Origin: an uncultured Clostridia bacterium
GTDB taxonomy: Bacteria; Bacillota; Clostridia; Oscillospirales; Acutalibacteraceae
DNA length: 64,000 nucleotides
Direction of reading: 5' to 3'
Assembly (NCBI GenBank): GCA_937880805.1
Contig: CALGRR010000004.1
Span: 62,001 to 126,000 of the forward strand
Position 1 is the stretch's first letter. Each line of letters begins with the position of its first letter. A program made the position numbers and the translations under genes. Below, piece after piece: positions 51,043 through 61,055 of the stretch. The notes under the pieces were generated by a model that was given only the letters and a program-made list of their open reading frames with translations, searched no databases and was not told where the DNA came from.

Positions 51043-54000
51043 ATGTCAAAAGCTAAAAGAATATTAGCTGTGCTTATGTCAGCGATTATGATTTTTGGAA
51101 CCATGTCCGTCGCAGCATCAGCATATCACGCCGATTATCTTGATTCGGCAATCACCGATCAGTATAACAGTATTGACAAGGTTGAGCTTGAGCTTGAACA
51201 GAAGGCTTCAATTCTTCTTGATCAGCTTGATGTTATGCTTCAGAAAGAAGATATCTACATTGATATTCCTCTTATCGGCAGCATTGACCTCCGATCAACG
51301 GATGCAGCCCTCAATTCTATTTATTCACTTACCGGCAACTGGCTGTTCGGCGACCTCATCGTTGGCGACCTTGGCGTTCTTGAAGATTCAAGAGCTGAAA
51401 TCGCTACTGTTCGCCGTTCATCAACAGATAAGACTGATATGGATGTTATCAGAAGCTTGGTAAGATACCTTGCAGGTTGCTTTGAAGACGGTCTTCTTAA
51501 CATCGTTGACAAGGATTTCAACTGGGGAATTATCAAAGGATTCCTTCCTCCCGAATTCCGTGTAATCATTGACGATGTTCCCAAGTTCCTTAAGGAAACA
51601 CTTTGGGATGTCCTCCATCCCGTGAATGAAGTTCCGATGCCTACGGGCACAACACTCGACAGCATCGCACAGTATGCTCTCGACCATCAGATCGGTGCAG
51701 AACCCGGCAGTCCCGAAGCACTCGAAGTTGGCTTTGAAGGCATCCTTCCCGGATTTGTTATTGACCTTTCCGACCCCGATACCAATGCATACAGAGTATT
51801 CGATGAAGCTATCTTCTCTGTTCTTAATGAACTTATCGTTCCTCTTCTCAACAGCGAACTCAAGACCACAATCAGAAATGCTGTTGAAGCAAATCAGGAT
51901 GACGGCGGCGAGCTTTATCTTCTCGTTGACACAAACTATGTTGTTTCCGAGTATACATACAACAGAAGTCAGCCTCTCGTTACACAGCTTAACGATATGT
52001 TTATGGGCGTTGTTGAAGAAATGCTCATTGACGGCAAATCACAGTGGGTTTCCACCGCTGCTGGTGCTGCCGCAGGCAGAAGCAATGTTGAAAACCTCAA
52101 GTACAATCTTGAAGTTCTCCTCAAGCAGATTATCGTTGCAGGCGGCGAAACTGAAAACGTTAACACCTATAACCTTGCTGCTCTCGGCGATTATCTCACA
52201 AGAGTAGCAGTTGAAAACTTTGTTACTCACCTCGATTTCACCAAAGAAGATTCAATGGAAAAAATCGCATATTACGGTATGCGTGAACTTGTAATTCGCC
52301 TTATTCCCGAAATTTCTTATGCTGATATTCCCAATGCCAGCGATGAAACATATAAAGCTGCTCTTTATGAGATGGCAGCAGACCTCGGTTGCTATTATCT
52401 GAATGCAAATATCGGTCTTGCTTGTCCTTACAGCTCATCAGCAGAAGAATTCATTTCGGCATTCATCACTTGGTGTGAGCCTTATATCAACGAACTTTTT
52501 GACGACACAGAACTTGTTGCAGCTCGTGCAGAAGCAGATTGCGACGGTTGGGCAGAAATTGATGCTATCATCTGGGAGTTCTTCCCCAAAGAATGGATGT
52601 CCTACGAAACAATGTTTGAAAGCACAGACGGCGCTGCAAACGGCACAGCAGACCAGCTTACATTCAAGAGCCTTCTTGATTATTTTATGGATGCTGTTTT
52701 CACAATGGATATTGACGCTCTTTATGAGTTCTTTACCTATAAGACAAACAGCCCTCTCGCAACAATGAGCCCCACTGAATTCGTTATTGAGTTCATCAGC
52801 AATATTCTTAACGGTGCATTTTCGGTTGGCACAACTCCTTGCGTACCCGACGGCATCACAAACTTTGAAGCACTCCTTGATAACGATATGGCTATTGCAA
52901 AGACCATCATTAACAACATTATCTACGCATTAAGAGATAAGACAGGTCTTGATGTAACAGTTGTAAATCTCGTTACAATGCTTCTCGGCTTCGCAGACCC
53001 GCAAAGCCTCAGCGACGTTGATATGGATATGAGTGGCAGAGTTTACTGTGAAAACGGTACTGTTCCCTCAACAAATCTCCGTATTTACAACCGTTCAAAC
53101 GGCGTTAACTCCGCTTGGAGAAATGCAAACGGCGTTCTCGCACAGGATAAGATGTATGAAATCGAATTGATTTCTCTTACCAACAATGCAGGTCTTACCG
53201 CTTCGGTAACAGAGGGTGCAAAGATTGCGGCTAACAGCTATCTTGATGTTGCAGTTACAGGCACAGTAACAGCAACAACAGAAGTTCGTTTCGACCTCAC
53301 TTATTACCTTCTTGACGAAGCAGGCAACAGAATCAATAACGGCACTCCTCTTGTGAAGTCAATTTATTCACATTTCTATACCGCAACAGGTAACTATGAC
53401 GCATCAAGTGCAGAAGTAACCGCAAACAACGTTACTTTCGATGGCTTCTCAACATATCTTTACACAACAGATGTTTATGATGCAGCCCTGTTCAGCATTA
53501 TGGCTACAAACAACAGCGGTCTTCTTACAAGCGCAAGAGATATTCGCAGAGCAGTTGTTACAGGCACACTTCCCACCGGCATTTCTGCTAACAACCCCGA
53601 AAGCGGTCCTATCGTTGCTCTTGAAGATTCTTCAATTTCAACCAATACTTACGGCACGGTTAATCCCTATGTTGCCAACATTGATAACGAAGCTGCACAG
53701 CCTTACGGCATTTACCCCGTAACAATTCAGTTTGAAGTTACCTCATCCGGCAGCAACAGCGGTACTCTTACCGAAGCTCGCAACCACACAATCGTTGTTT
53801 ACAATGATTTCAACCTTGACGGTGTTCTCGGCGATGTTATGGATGAAAACCGTCAGTACAGCGACTATGCAAATGCAGACACAGAATGGGCAGCATATCA
53901 GAACGCTGTTTCAGCAGGCTTTGCTCTTCTTCAGGGCAATCCCGACCACACCAAGATGTTTGCAAATGTAAACGCTCCCGACGGCTCAGAAAATGCTTAT

Positions 54001-54903
54001 TACACAGCAGTTCAGAACATCGAAGCTGCTATTGCGGCTCTTGACGCAAAGGCAGTTACCGACACAGCTAAACTCGCAACCCTTGAAACAGTTGTTGACA
54101 CCTACAGAGATGTTGACCCCGATGATTATGTTCTCTTCACCTATGACAGATTCGAGGATGCTTATGACAGAGCAGCCAACATCGTAAATTCACAGGTTGC
54201 TCCCGAAGGCGAAGAAGCAACATTTGTTGCTCCCGCAGTTGCTGAATTTGACATTGTTTATGCAAAGGCACAGCTTGAACTTTGGGGCGGTAGACTTCTC
54301 AAGAAGGCTCCCATCACAACACATCTTGTTGATGTAATAGATGATGTTAAAGAAATCAGTTCCAAGAACTATTCAAATGATTCTTGGACCGCAGTTAAGA
54401 CAGCTCTTGCAGATGCAGAAGCAGCAAAAACTGCAACACTTCAGACAACTGTAAATGATGCAAGAATTGCTCTTCTTAATGCAAAGAACAACCTTGTTGC
54501 AGCAACACCTTGCCTTACACCTGAGCCTAATATAAATGTAGAAGTGGACTATGGAAACGCTTACATTTTGGGCATTGCAGCAGAATCAACAAATATAACA
54601 AGTTTTGTTACTCCGTATATTGGCTTGAATGTTGCTTGGAATGAAACTACAGATTACATTTCAACGGGTTCAACAGTAACCGTGACTAACATTACCGATA
54701 ATTCAGTAGTGGCTACATTCACCGCAGTTGTTTCTGGCGATTTAGACGGTGACGGTTTGGTTAGCACCGATGAACGCTTCACAATCGAAGATCACGCATA
54801 CGGATATATTACTGATGTTTTAATTCCCGGCACGATTGAATATGCTGCCGCAGATGCAAACCACGATGGTTCCATAACTGAAGCAGATTTATCTTTATTC
54901 TAA
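51043..54903 (+). CDS. Giant secreted protein with FIVAR-like and dockerin-like ends
   Basis: A 1286-residue protein with a signal peptide (about 1-29, ending SVAASAYHA). The long middle part is of unknown family and has high GC and regular codon use. Residues ~1090-1155 resemble a FIVAR-type helical module (NDSWTAVKTALADAEAAK). The last ~54 residues read GDLDGDGLVSTDE and ADANHDGSITEADL, a dockerin type I pair of EF-hand-like calcium loops. Dockerins attach proteins to cohesin scaffolds, so this protein may be part of a cellulosome-like surface complex. ATG at 51043 follows AAGGAGGAA; the frame to 51016 is not preferred. Confidence 0.75.
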   Translation: MSKAKRILAVLMSAIMIFGTMSVAASAYHADYLDSAITDQYNSIDKVELELEQKASILLDQLDVMLQKEDIYIDIPLIGSIDLRSTDAALNSIYSLTGNWLFGDLIVGDLGVLEDSRAEIATVRRSSTDKTDMDVIRSLVRYLAGCFEDGLLNIVDKDFNWGIIKGFLPPEFRVIIDDVPKFLKETLWDVLHPVNEVPMPTGTTLDSIAQYALDHQIGAEPGSPEALEVGFEGILPGFVIDLSDPDTNAYRVFDEAIFSVLNELIVPLLNSELKTTIRNAVEANQDDGGELYLLVDTNYVVSEYTYNRSQPLVTQLNDMFMGVVEEMLIDGKSQWVSTAAGAAAGRSNVENLKYNLEVLLKQIIVAGGETENVNTYNLAALGDYLTRVAVENFVTHLDFTKEDSMEKIAYYGMRELVIRLIPEISYADIPNASDETYKAALYEMAADLGCYYLNANIGLACPYSSSAEEFISAFITWCEPYINELFDDTELVAARAEADCDGWAEIDAIIWEFFPKEWMSYETMFESTDGAANGTADQLTFKSLLDYFMDAVFTMDIDALYEFFTYKTNSPLATMSPTEFVIEFISNILNGAFSVGTTPCVPDGITNFEALLDNDMAIAKTIINNIIYALRDKTGLDVTVVNLVTMLLGFADPQSLSDVDMDMSGRVYCENGTVPSTNLRIYNRSNGVNSAWRNANGVLAQDKMYEIELISLTNNAGLTASVTEGAKIAANSYLDVAVTGTVTATTEVRFDLTYYLLDEAGNRINNGTPLVKSIYSHFYTATGNYDASSAEVTANNVTFDGFSTYLYTTDVYDAALFSIMATNNSGLLTSARDIRRAVVTGTLPTGISANNPESGPIVALEDSSISTNTYGTVNPYVANIDNEAAQPYGIYPVTIQFEVTSSGSNSGTLTEARNHTIVVYNDFNLDGVLGDVMDENRQYSDYANADTEWAAYQNAVSAGFALLQGNPDHTKMFANVNAPDGSENAYYTAVQNIEAAIAALDAKAVTDTAKLATLETVVDTYRDVDPDDYVLFTYDRFEDAYDRAANIVNSQVAPEGEEATFVAPAVAEFDIVYAKAQLELWGGRLLKKAPITTHLVDVIDDVKEISSKNYSNDSWTAVKTALADAEAAKTATLQTTVNDARIALLNAKNNLVAATPCLTPEPNINVEVDYGNAYILGIAAESTNITSFVTPYIGLNVAWNETTDYISTGSTVTVTNITDNSVVATFTAVVSGDLDGDGLVSTDERFTIEDHAYGYITDVLIPGTIEYAAADANHDGSITEADLSLF

Positions 54904-54974
54904 TTTTCAGATTTGTTCAATAATGTTCACTCATAAGCACGGAACCTTACACTCTTAGAATGTGAAAGTTCCAT

Positions 54975-55003
54975 CGCAGGGTGGTGATATTCACCATCCT
55001 GCG
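54975..55003. terminator. Hairpin after the dockerin gene
   Basis: CGCAGGGTGGTGA and TCACCATCCTGCG, 12 of 13 paired, with a 3-nt loop. No T-run, so the terminator call is moderate. Confidence 0.55.
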
Positions 55004-55101
55004 ACATTGTCCGTAGAACAGTTACTCAAAAAGAAAGTGAGATAATATATATTTTTCTATGGACAATATTGCTTTTGATATATTTTTTGGAGGTGTCTAA
55101 T

Positions 55102-56865
55102 TTGAAAAGGTTATCCAAAATGCCATCGAAAGTTTTGATTTTCTTTTTGGCATTTTTAATGCTGATATCATCTATGCAAATTGCATTTGCGGCAGATTCC
55201 ACTGCACTTTCTACTTCCAATGTTACTGAATGGCCAACAGCAACATTCATAAATGAAGCAATGTATTTCGGTCAGAAAATAGAAGATGCTGTAACTCTGT
55301 CTGGTGGCAAAGTAGAATACAACGGACAATCTGTTGCAGGTCATTTTGAATTTATTGACCCTGCTTTTATGCCTACTGCATTTGGAACACAAAGAGCTGA
55401 TATTAAGTTTGTTCCCGATGATACAACTCTCTATACTGGATTTGAAGCAAAACGCTGTCGATATGTCACATATACAGTATCAAAAACAACTCCAGTATTT
55501 GTTGATGAAATTAACGATCCATTAGTAGCTACAAAAGTTGAAGCGGGAGCAACACTTTCAACATCCACAATTTCAGGCGGAAAAATGGTAAATCCCTACA
55601 ACCCCGACGAACCTAAAATTCTTGCTCGCTCTTGGGAATGGTCAAGTCCTAACACAGTAGTAACCGAAAGCGGTTATTATGAAGCCAAATTTATTCCCGG
55701 GAATTATAATGCTACAACAGCACAGATTTATGTTGAAATAGTTGTTGACATTATTGAATCTGAGATTTTAACTATTCCCACGATTCCTGAATTAACCTAT
55801 GATGGTGTAACAACTTGGAATGAAGTTGCTCTTTCGGGTGGTGTTGCTGTCGAAAAAGGCACCACAAATGTTATAGAAGGTACTTTCATATTGCATTCTT
55901 GGTGGAAAAACACAGTTATTGATGCAGGTAACTACGAAATTGATGCTTCATTTATTCCCAACGATACAGAAGCATACACAAAGGTTGATTGTAAAATCCC
56001 CGTAACCGTCAACAAAGCTCCCATCAGATTCGTTGATGAAAACGGAAATGACATTGTCCCCGAAATTACAGTTCCCTACGGAACAAAGTTCAATGATATT
56101 TCAAGACTTCTGAGACCGTTTGTTAAGGGTGCAGACTATACATATTTTGTTATGGGCGACCTTTCATCAAAAGTATGTGAAGACGGCACATATACCGTAA
56201 AAGCAACTGCTCCGTCAGACGGTGCTCATTATGAGGACACAGACCTCACATTCAAAATCGTTGTTGAAAAGAAAAAGCTTAATCCCAAGCTTTATTCAGC
56301 AACCGGAAAACTTTATATCAATGATAACAGTGCGGTTTATCACCCCACAGGTACATTCACTCTTGAATATACCATTGACGGTGTTGAGCAGACACCTATC
56401 ACAGGTATAAAGTACAACACTCATTTTGACTGGAATCCCACAAAGAGCGGTGATTATGAATACACAATCATCTATAACGAAGCTGCTGAAAAGGAATATT
56501 TCATCATTGATGATTTCACCACAAACAGCACTATAGCTCTCACTTGGGGATTCAAAGCAACAGGCTCGGTTGAAGGTACAACATACAAGTACGGTTCGGA
56601 AGTTGCTCTTGAAGCACCCGCAACAGACCCCACAAAGGAAGATAAACCCTTCTACGGATTTGTTAAGTGGGAAGATGCAAACGGCAACACAGGACTTACC
56701 GAAGAAGAACTCTCAAACAGAGAAATCTCCTTCACAATGCCTGACGGCGACGTTGAACTCAACGCAACATACAAATTTGATTTCTGTCTTTGCATAAGAT
56801 ATTACATTCAGATTGTTGTTGATTGGTTCAACAGCTTCTTCCAGTCAATCGGCACACTCTTTTAA
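55102..56865 (+). CDS. Secreted repeat protein with MBG/InlB-like domains and hydrophobic C-tail
   Basis: About 587 residues starting at TTG 55102, 7 nt after GGAGGTG; the ATG at 55069 lies in the upstream region without a ribosome binding site. A signal peptide (about residues 1-32) is followed by several immunoglobulin-like or MBG-type beta domains (for example VPDDTTLYTGFE, IPNDTEAYTKVD). Near the end, YGFVKWEDANG and FTMPDGDVELNATYK look like an InlB/bacterial repeat. The last ~24 residues (YYIQIVVDWFNSFFQSIGTLF) are strongly hydrophobic, possibly a membrane anchor. The next two exported genes have tails of the same type. Confidence 0.65.
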   Translation: MKRLSKMPSKVLIFFLAFLMLISSMQIAFAADSTALSTSNVTEWPTATFINEAMYFGQKIEDAVTLSGGKVEYNGQSVAGHFEFIDPAFMPTAFGTQRADIKFVPDDTTLYTGFEAKRCRYVTYTVSKTTPVFVDEINDPLVATKVEAGATLSTSTISGGKMVNPYNPDEPKILARSWEWSSPNTVVTESGYYEAKFIPGNYNATTAQIYVEIVVDIIESEILTIPTIPELTYDGVTTWNEVALSGGVAVEKGTTNVIEGTFILHSWWKNTVIDAGNYEIDASFIPNDTEAYTKVDCKIPVTVNKAPIRFVDENGNDIVPEITVPYGTKFNDISRLLRPFVKGADYTYFVMGDLSSKVCEDGTYTVKATAPSDGAHYEDTDLTFKIVVEKKKLNPKLYSATGKLYINDNSAVYHPTGTFTLEYTIDGVEQTPITGIKYNTHFDWNPTKSGDYEYTIIYNEAAEKEYFIIDDFTTNSTIALTWGFKATGSVEGTTYKYGSEVALEAPATDPTKEDKPFYGFVKWEDANGNTGLTEEELSNREISFTMPDGDVELNATYKFDFCLCIRYYIQIVVDWFNSFFQSIGTLF

Positions 56866-57241
56866 GAGCTGCCAATTAACTTAAAAATAACAAACTATTT
56901 CAAAACACACCCTCCAAATCGGTGGACATATGCAAGGGGCATCTGTCTATGCCTTGTTCATCAGGTGCCCCCCTCCATCGAAAAGGAAACGTTGTGTTTG
57001 TTTGTTAAAACTATTATCTCACTTTCTGTGCAATTTTCCTTCTTTAAAAAACTCACAAGCGGTTAGGCGTTCGCAGAAATGTGAACGCCTTTACCTTTGC
57101 GGTTTCGACAAAATTCGGGATATGGTTTAACAAACAGGAATTTCAAAACAGCAGAATGTAAAACAGCATTTTTACATTCCGTTTTAATCCAATCAATCTA
57201 AAATAATGTGCCATTCTCTCAACAAAATACACAATATTCCT
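56866..57241. other. Intergenic region with two hairpins
   Basis: GGCGTTC-gcagaaatgt-GAACGCC at 57066-57089 and GAATGTAAA ... TTTACATTC at about 57154-57179. The second may end the upstream transcript. No gene is supported; the 66-codon frame at 56930 has no ribosome site. Confidence 0.45.
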
Positions 57242-57305
57242 CGCCCAATGGTATCGGTTTCACACCCGATGGCTTCACTCATCGAAGACAAAACCATTGC
57301 GGGCG
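57242..57305 (+). ncRNA. Candidate structured leader RNA before the DUF6514-like gene
   Basis: CGCCC-AATGGT pairs with ACCATT-gc-GGGCG (57242-57252 with 57293-57305), and inside it ATCGG pairs with CCGAT (57253-57270), with a further GATG/CATC hairpin. The three-way fold is 38 bp before the start codon. No known riboswitch recognised. Confidence 0.4.
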
Positions 57306-57342
57306 GACTTGATACTGTTAAAAATTATTTCGGAGGAAGATT

Positions 57343-57576
57343 ATGTATAATTATAGTGTTTTTGTTGAGATGTTAAAAAATGAAGATTCAGTTGCATACA
57401 CGGCTTACGGCATTGTGGTATGCAGTATGGAAGATAATGAAAGAAAGGAAGTTTTAAAGATTTCAGATGTTTCTTCAGACAAATCAAGAGTTGAAGAACT
57501 CGTTGATTTATGCAACAAGGAACAGCTTGAACCCGTACATATCTATGATGTAATTGAGGATTTCTTATACAGCTAA
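57343..57576 (+). CDS. DUF6514-like small protein
   Basis: A 77-residue protein with an alpha/beta pattern (YNYSVFVEML, TAYGIVVCS, SRVEELVDLC). I place it in the DUF6514-like group of short clostridial proteins on pattern and length only; function unknown. GGAGGAAG precedes its ATG. It has a structured leader. A regulatory or adaptor role is possible. Confidence 0.5.
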   Translation: MYNYSVFVEMLKNEDSVAYTAYGIVVCSMEDNERKEVLKISDVSSDKSRVEELVDLCNKEQLEPVHIYDVIEDFLYS

Positions 57577-57703
57577 TCCAAGATGTTAAAATTAAATATG
57601 TAATTTTTATCTTCTAATCTGTAGTTATTTCCATAGAATGATAGTGACAATAAAATCGGAAGGTTAAATTGTTGTAATACTGTTCTGTGGGAGGAAAACT
57701 CAG

Positions 57704-59158
57704 ATGAAAAACAGAAAATTTATCAGCATTATTATCAGTTTTATATTGCTTATAGGCACGATAGCAGTACCTTCGGCTTTTGCAACCGATAATGATGTTC
57801 CCGATGGCTTCACGGGTATTTACAACAATGAAGATCTTAATGCCGTCCGCAATAACCTTGACGGCAAATTCATTTTAATGAATGATATTGATACGGCATC
57901 TGTCACGAATTGGGTTCCCATAGGTTCGGACACGGCGCCGTTCACAGGTACATTTAACGGTAACGGATATTCCGTTAAAAATTTAACCGTTAATATCAAA
58001 TCCGAAGATTCTGACACATCCAACGGATACAGTGTCGGTTTGTTCGGAACGGTAGAAGATGCTGTAATAGCAAATGTTGATATGGAGAATGTAAACATAT
58101 CAATAAATTATCCCTATGAAATCGGATATCCGGTCGGAGCTGTTGCAGGCGTAAGCAGTAATTCAAAAATCCTTAACTGTTCTTCAAACGGCTATATCGA
58201 AGCTGTTTTAGGCGGAGGATTTGATATGGGCGGCATTGTCGGCAAGTTGTACGGCAAAGGCGGCTCACTTGTAGAAAATTGCTCAAGCTCTGCTAATCTT
58301 AAAGCAACAGGCAAAGACGAAGGCATTTTTGATTTCCCTATGGGATATTCAACGATTGTTGGCGGCATCGTCGGCTCGGCATCATATAACAATACTGTTT
58401 CAAAATGCTTTTTTGAAGGAACAATAAACATTGTTCCCTTGCACTCTGCAAGAGCAGGGGGAATACTCGGTGTTGCAAGCAGTAATTCATCAGTTATAAA
58501 TTGCGGTAATATAGGTGTCATTGAAGTAAACGGCTTCGGCTATGCAGGAGGAATTTGCAGCATTTCCAATTCCGTTATCAACAGTTACAGCACAGGTTCT
58601 GTAACCGTAACTGACGAAACATATACCAAAATCGGCTGTATAGCTGCACGTGCAGAACTTGAAAACGGTGATTCAATTTCAAACTGCTATTATACAGACA
58701 GCATCACAACCGCAATAAGTAATATTGATGATAGCGAACTTGAAAGCGTAAAATCCCTTACAAACGAAGATGCCTTAAACAAAGCATCTTACAAAGGATT
58801 TGATTTTGAAAATGTATGGGATATTGTGCCGGGTAAAACACCTGTTTTAAAATCCGCAGAAACAAATATACCTGATAAAATAACGGTTTCTGCAGGTAAA
58901 ATTTACGCATTACCGTTTGAAGTAACATATATTGCTTCAAACAATGAAAAAATCGCAAAAATTGAATCTGACAACGCAATAAAGGGCGTTTTTGAAGGAA
59001 ACACATCAATAGAAATAATAACCGCAAGCGGTAATTTTGAAGTTGTTGAAATTTCGGTAATTGAAGAAGGCGGATTTATTGTTTCTGTTGTAAAAAAGAT
59101 TACAGCTTTTTTTGCTGCAATTTTCGAGTCCTTGTCTGAATTCTTTTTCAAAGGTTAA
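57704..59158 (+). CDS. Secreted GLUG-like repeat protein with hydrophobic C-tail
   Basis: About 484 residues with a signal peptide (about 1-28). Residues ~80-320 hold repeats like FTGTFNGNGYSVKNLTV, NGYSVGLFGTVE and GGIVG, typical of GLUG/beta-solenoid surface proteins. The last ~25 residues (KKITAFFAAIFESLSEFFF) are hydrophobic like the C-tails of the two neighbouring exported genes. GGGAGG precedes the ATG. It lies 17 bp before the subtilase gene, so the two are probably cotranscribed. Confidence 0.7.
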   Translation: MKNRKFISIIISFILLIGTIAVPSAFATDNDVPDGFTGIYNNEDLNAVRNNLDGKFILMNDIDTASVTNWVPIGSDTAPFTGTFNGNGYSVKNLTVNIKSEDSDTSNGYSVGLFGTVEDAVIANVDMENVNISINYPYEIGYPVGAVAGVSSNSKILNCSSNGYIEAVLGGGFDMGGIVGKLYGKGGSLVENCSSSANLKATGKDEGIFDFPMGYSTIVGGIVGSASYNNTVSKCFFEGTINIVPLHSARAGGILGVASSNSSVINCGNIGVIEVNGFGYAGGICSISNSVINSYSTGSVTVTDETYTKIGCIAARAELENGDSISNCYYTDSITTAISNIDDSELESVKSLTNEDALNKASYKGFDFENVWDIVPGKTPVLKSAETNIPDKITVSAGKIYALPFEVTYIASNNEKIAKIESDNAIKGVFEGNTSIEIITASGNFEVVEISVIEEGGFIVSVVKKITAFFAAIFESLSEFFFKG

Positions 59159-59175
59159 GATAAGGAGATAATAAA

Positions 59176-60996
59176 ATGAAAGTTGTTAAAAAAATTACGG
59201 CTGTTTTCCTTTCCGTGTTATTTATTTTTCTCACGTTTTCAATAATGGGTTTTGCTGATACAACCGAAGCAGAAGAAAGCACCCCTGCTGATTTTATATC
59301 CGCTGTCAGCAAAATGATAAGTCATTATGACAGCTCGTTTGGTGCTTCGTCCGGAGGTGTAAGCGAAACCTGCCGTATTATTGTTAAAACACAAACAAGC
59401 AAACCGTTGTCAGATGATCAAGGTGCTTTGGATAAGGTTGAAGGTTGGAATTGTATTCATATTCTGCAATATCCCGACAGCACTACTGCAAATTCAGCAT
59501 TGGAGTTTTATTTAACTCAAGACTATGTTGTTTATGCGGAAATGGATACATATTTTGAGGTTAGCTCTTCGCCTTCCTCTGAAGTGTCAACCCTTTCCGA
59601 AAGCACAGAGGAAAATGTATCTTGGGGTACATCTGCTGTAAAGCTTGATGTTTTAAACGATTATATTGAAAACAACAATCTTATTAAATCCGACGAAGAG
59701 ATAGTTGTTGCTGTTTTCGATACAGGATTAACTGAAAATCATCATATGTTTGATGTTGATAGGTTTTATCCCGGATATAATCTGTTTGATTATAACACAG
59801 ATACATCAGACCCCTATGGCTTTGGACACGGAACACACATAACGGGAATCATCTATGAAAACACCTTGCCGAATGTTAAGTTCAGACCATACAGGGTGAA
59901 TGAAAAGTTCAGTCAGACTTTTCAAACAGCATATTCAATAATAGGAACGGCTCTTATGACTGCTGTTGATAACGGAGATGACTTGATTAATATCAGTATG
60001 TGGTGGTCGAATAGTCCGAGCCAATACATTGAAGATGCCATTGATTATGCCTATGATAACAATGTTCCCATTATTGTAGCAGCAGGTAATGACGAATACG
60101 GAATGGGATACAATGCAGATGAAGTTTGTTATCCTGCTCTTAATGAAAAGGTTATAACTGTTGCGGCAGTTGACAGCGATTTTGAACCTGTTCAGTTATC
60201 TAAATGCGGCAATATCTCATCCAATTACGGAACTTGTGTTGATGTTGCTGCACCGGGGTGTATGATAAAAAGTGCTTCAAATAATATTTATCAAAAAGTA
60301 TATGCTTGCGGTACATCTATGGCTGCACCCTATGTTTCTGCTGCTGTTGCTATGATTAAATCTGTTTATCCCGATTTATCCTGTAGTGTAATTGCTGATA
60401 TTATCACCTCTTCTGTTGTTGTTCCCGACGGTTGGGATAGTGACAAATATGGTGAGGGAATAATGGATTGCTCGTTAATTTTTCCGTTAGAAAGTATTTC
60501 CAAACCTACATTCAAGATAAATTCAGATGGTAATATCGAAATAATATCAACAGCATCAAATGCAAAAATATACTATACTACAGACGATAAAGACCCAATC
60601 ATAGGGGTATCAAATGAATATGTTGCTCCAATCAGTACAAAAGGCATTTCGACAGTTAAGGCTGTTGCCTATTGTGAAGGCAGTCTTCCCAGTGAGCTTG
60701 CAACTTATTCACTGAGGACTATAATATCAGAAGATATGTATTATAAATGCTCTCTATCTTTTGATACTTTAAAAATTCCGCCAAACTCAGAAATAATAAG
60801 CTGCTATTCATCTGATAATGAAGTAGCAGAAGTTAACTTGAAGGACAGAAAAATTATCGCAACCGGCGAAGGTGATGCAAAGATAACAATTTATCTTAAA
60901 AACAATCGCAGGTGGATTGTTAATGTGAATGTTGAGTACAACTTCTTCCAATGGTTAATAATTGTTTTTCTTGGCGGCTTTTTTTGGTACATCTAA
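59176..60996 (+). CDS. Secreted subtilisin-like S8 protease
   Basis: A 606-residue protein with a signal peptide (about 1-28) and an I9-like inhibitor region (about 60-140; HILQYPDS, VVYAEMD). The S8 triad is complete: Asp in VAVFDTG (about 182), His in GHGTHITG (about 218) and Ser in GTSMAAP (about 381). A beta-sandwich like CHB/HEX C-terminal domain (about 440-525, AKIYYTTDD) follows and the end is hydrophobic (FFQWLIIVFLGGFFWYI). Likely an extracellular protease attached to the membrane by its tail. Confidence 0.9.
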   Translation: MKVVKKITAVFLSVLFIFLTFSIMGFADTTEAEESTPADFISAVSKMISHYDSSFGASSGGVSETCRIIVKTQTSKPLSDDQGALDKVEGWNCIHILQYPDSTTANSALEFYLTQDYVVYAEMDTYFEVSSSPSSEVSTLSESTEENVSWGTSAVKLDVLNDYIENNNLIKSDEEIVVAVFDTGLTENHHMFDVDRFYPGYNLFDYNTDTSDPYGFGHGTHITGIIYENTLPNVKFRPYRVNEKFSQTFQTAYSIIGTALMTAVDNGDDLINISMWWSNSPSQYIEDAIDYAYDNNVPIIVAAGNDEYGMGYNADEVCYPALNEKVITVAAVDSDFEPVQLSKCGNISSNYGTCVDVAAPGCMIKSASNNIYQKVYACGTSMAAPYVSAAVAMIKSVYPDLSCSVIADIITSSVVVPDGWDSDKYGEGIMDCSLIFPLESISKPTFKINSDGNIEIISTASNAKIYYTTDDKDPIIGVSNEYVAPISTKGISTVKAVAYCEGSLPSELATYSLRTIISEDMYYKCSLSFDTLKIPPNSEIISCYSSDNEVAEVNLKDRKIIATGEGDAKITIYLKNNRRWIVNVNVEYNFFQWLIIVFLGGFFWYI

Positions 60997-61000
60997 AAAT

Positions 61001-61026
61001 AGAGCAGTTGCTTCAACAACTGCTCT
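61001..61026 (+). terminator. Hairpin after the subtilase gene
   Basis: AGAGCAGTTG and CAACTGCTCT, 10 bp, 6-nt loop. The following bases are not a T-run. Confidence 0.55.
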
Positions 61027-61055
61027 GACACATTAAAATTAAGGAGTAAAAAATA

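Noticed and set aside
51095..51463. Long frame in another phase inside the dockerin-ended gene (also 51626, 52403, 53441, 53993 and minus-strand 51321)
   Set aside because: These are phase shadows of a high-GC, regular gene; no ribosome binding sites and no signal or domain of their own.
56930..57130. 66-codon frame upstream of the DUF6514-like gene
   Set aside because: No ribosome binding site; it runs over a hairpin and the composition is unlike a coding region.
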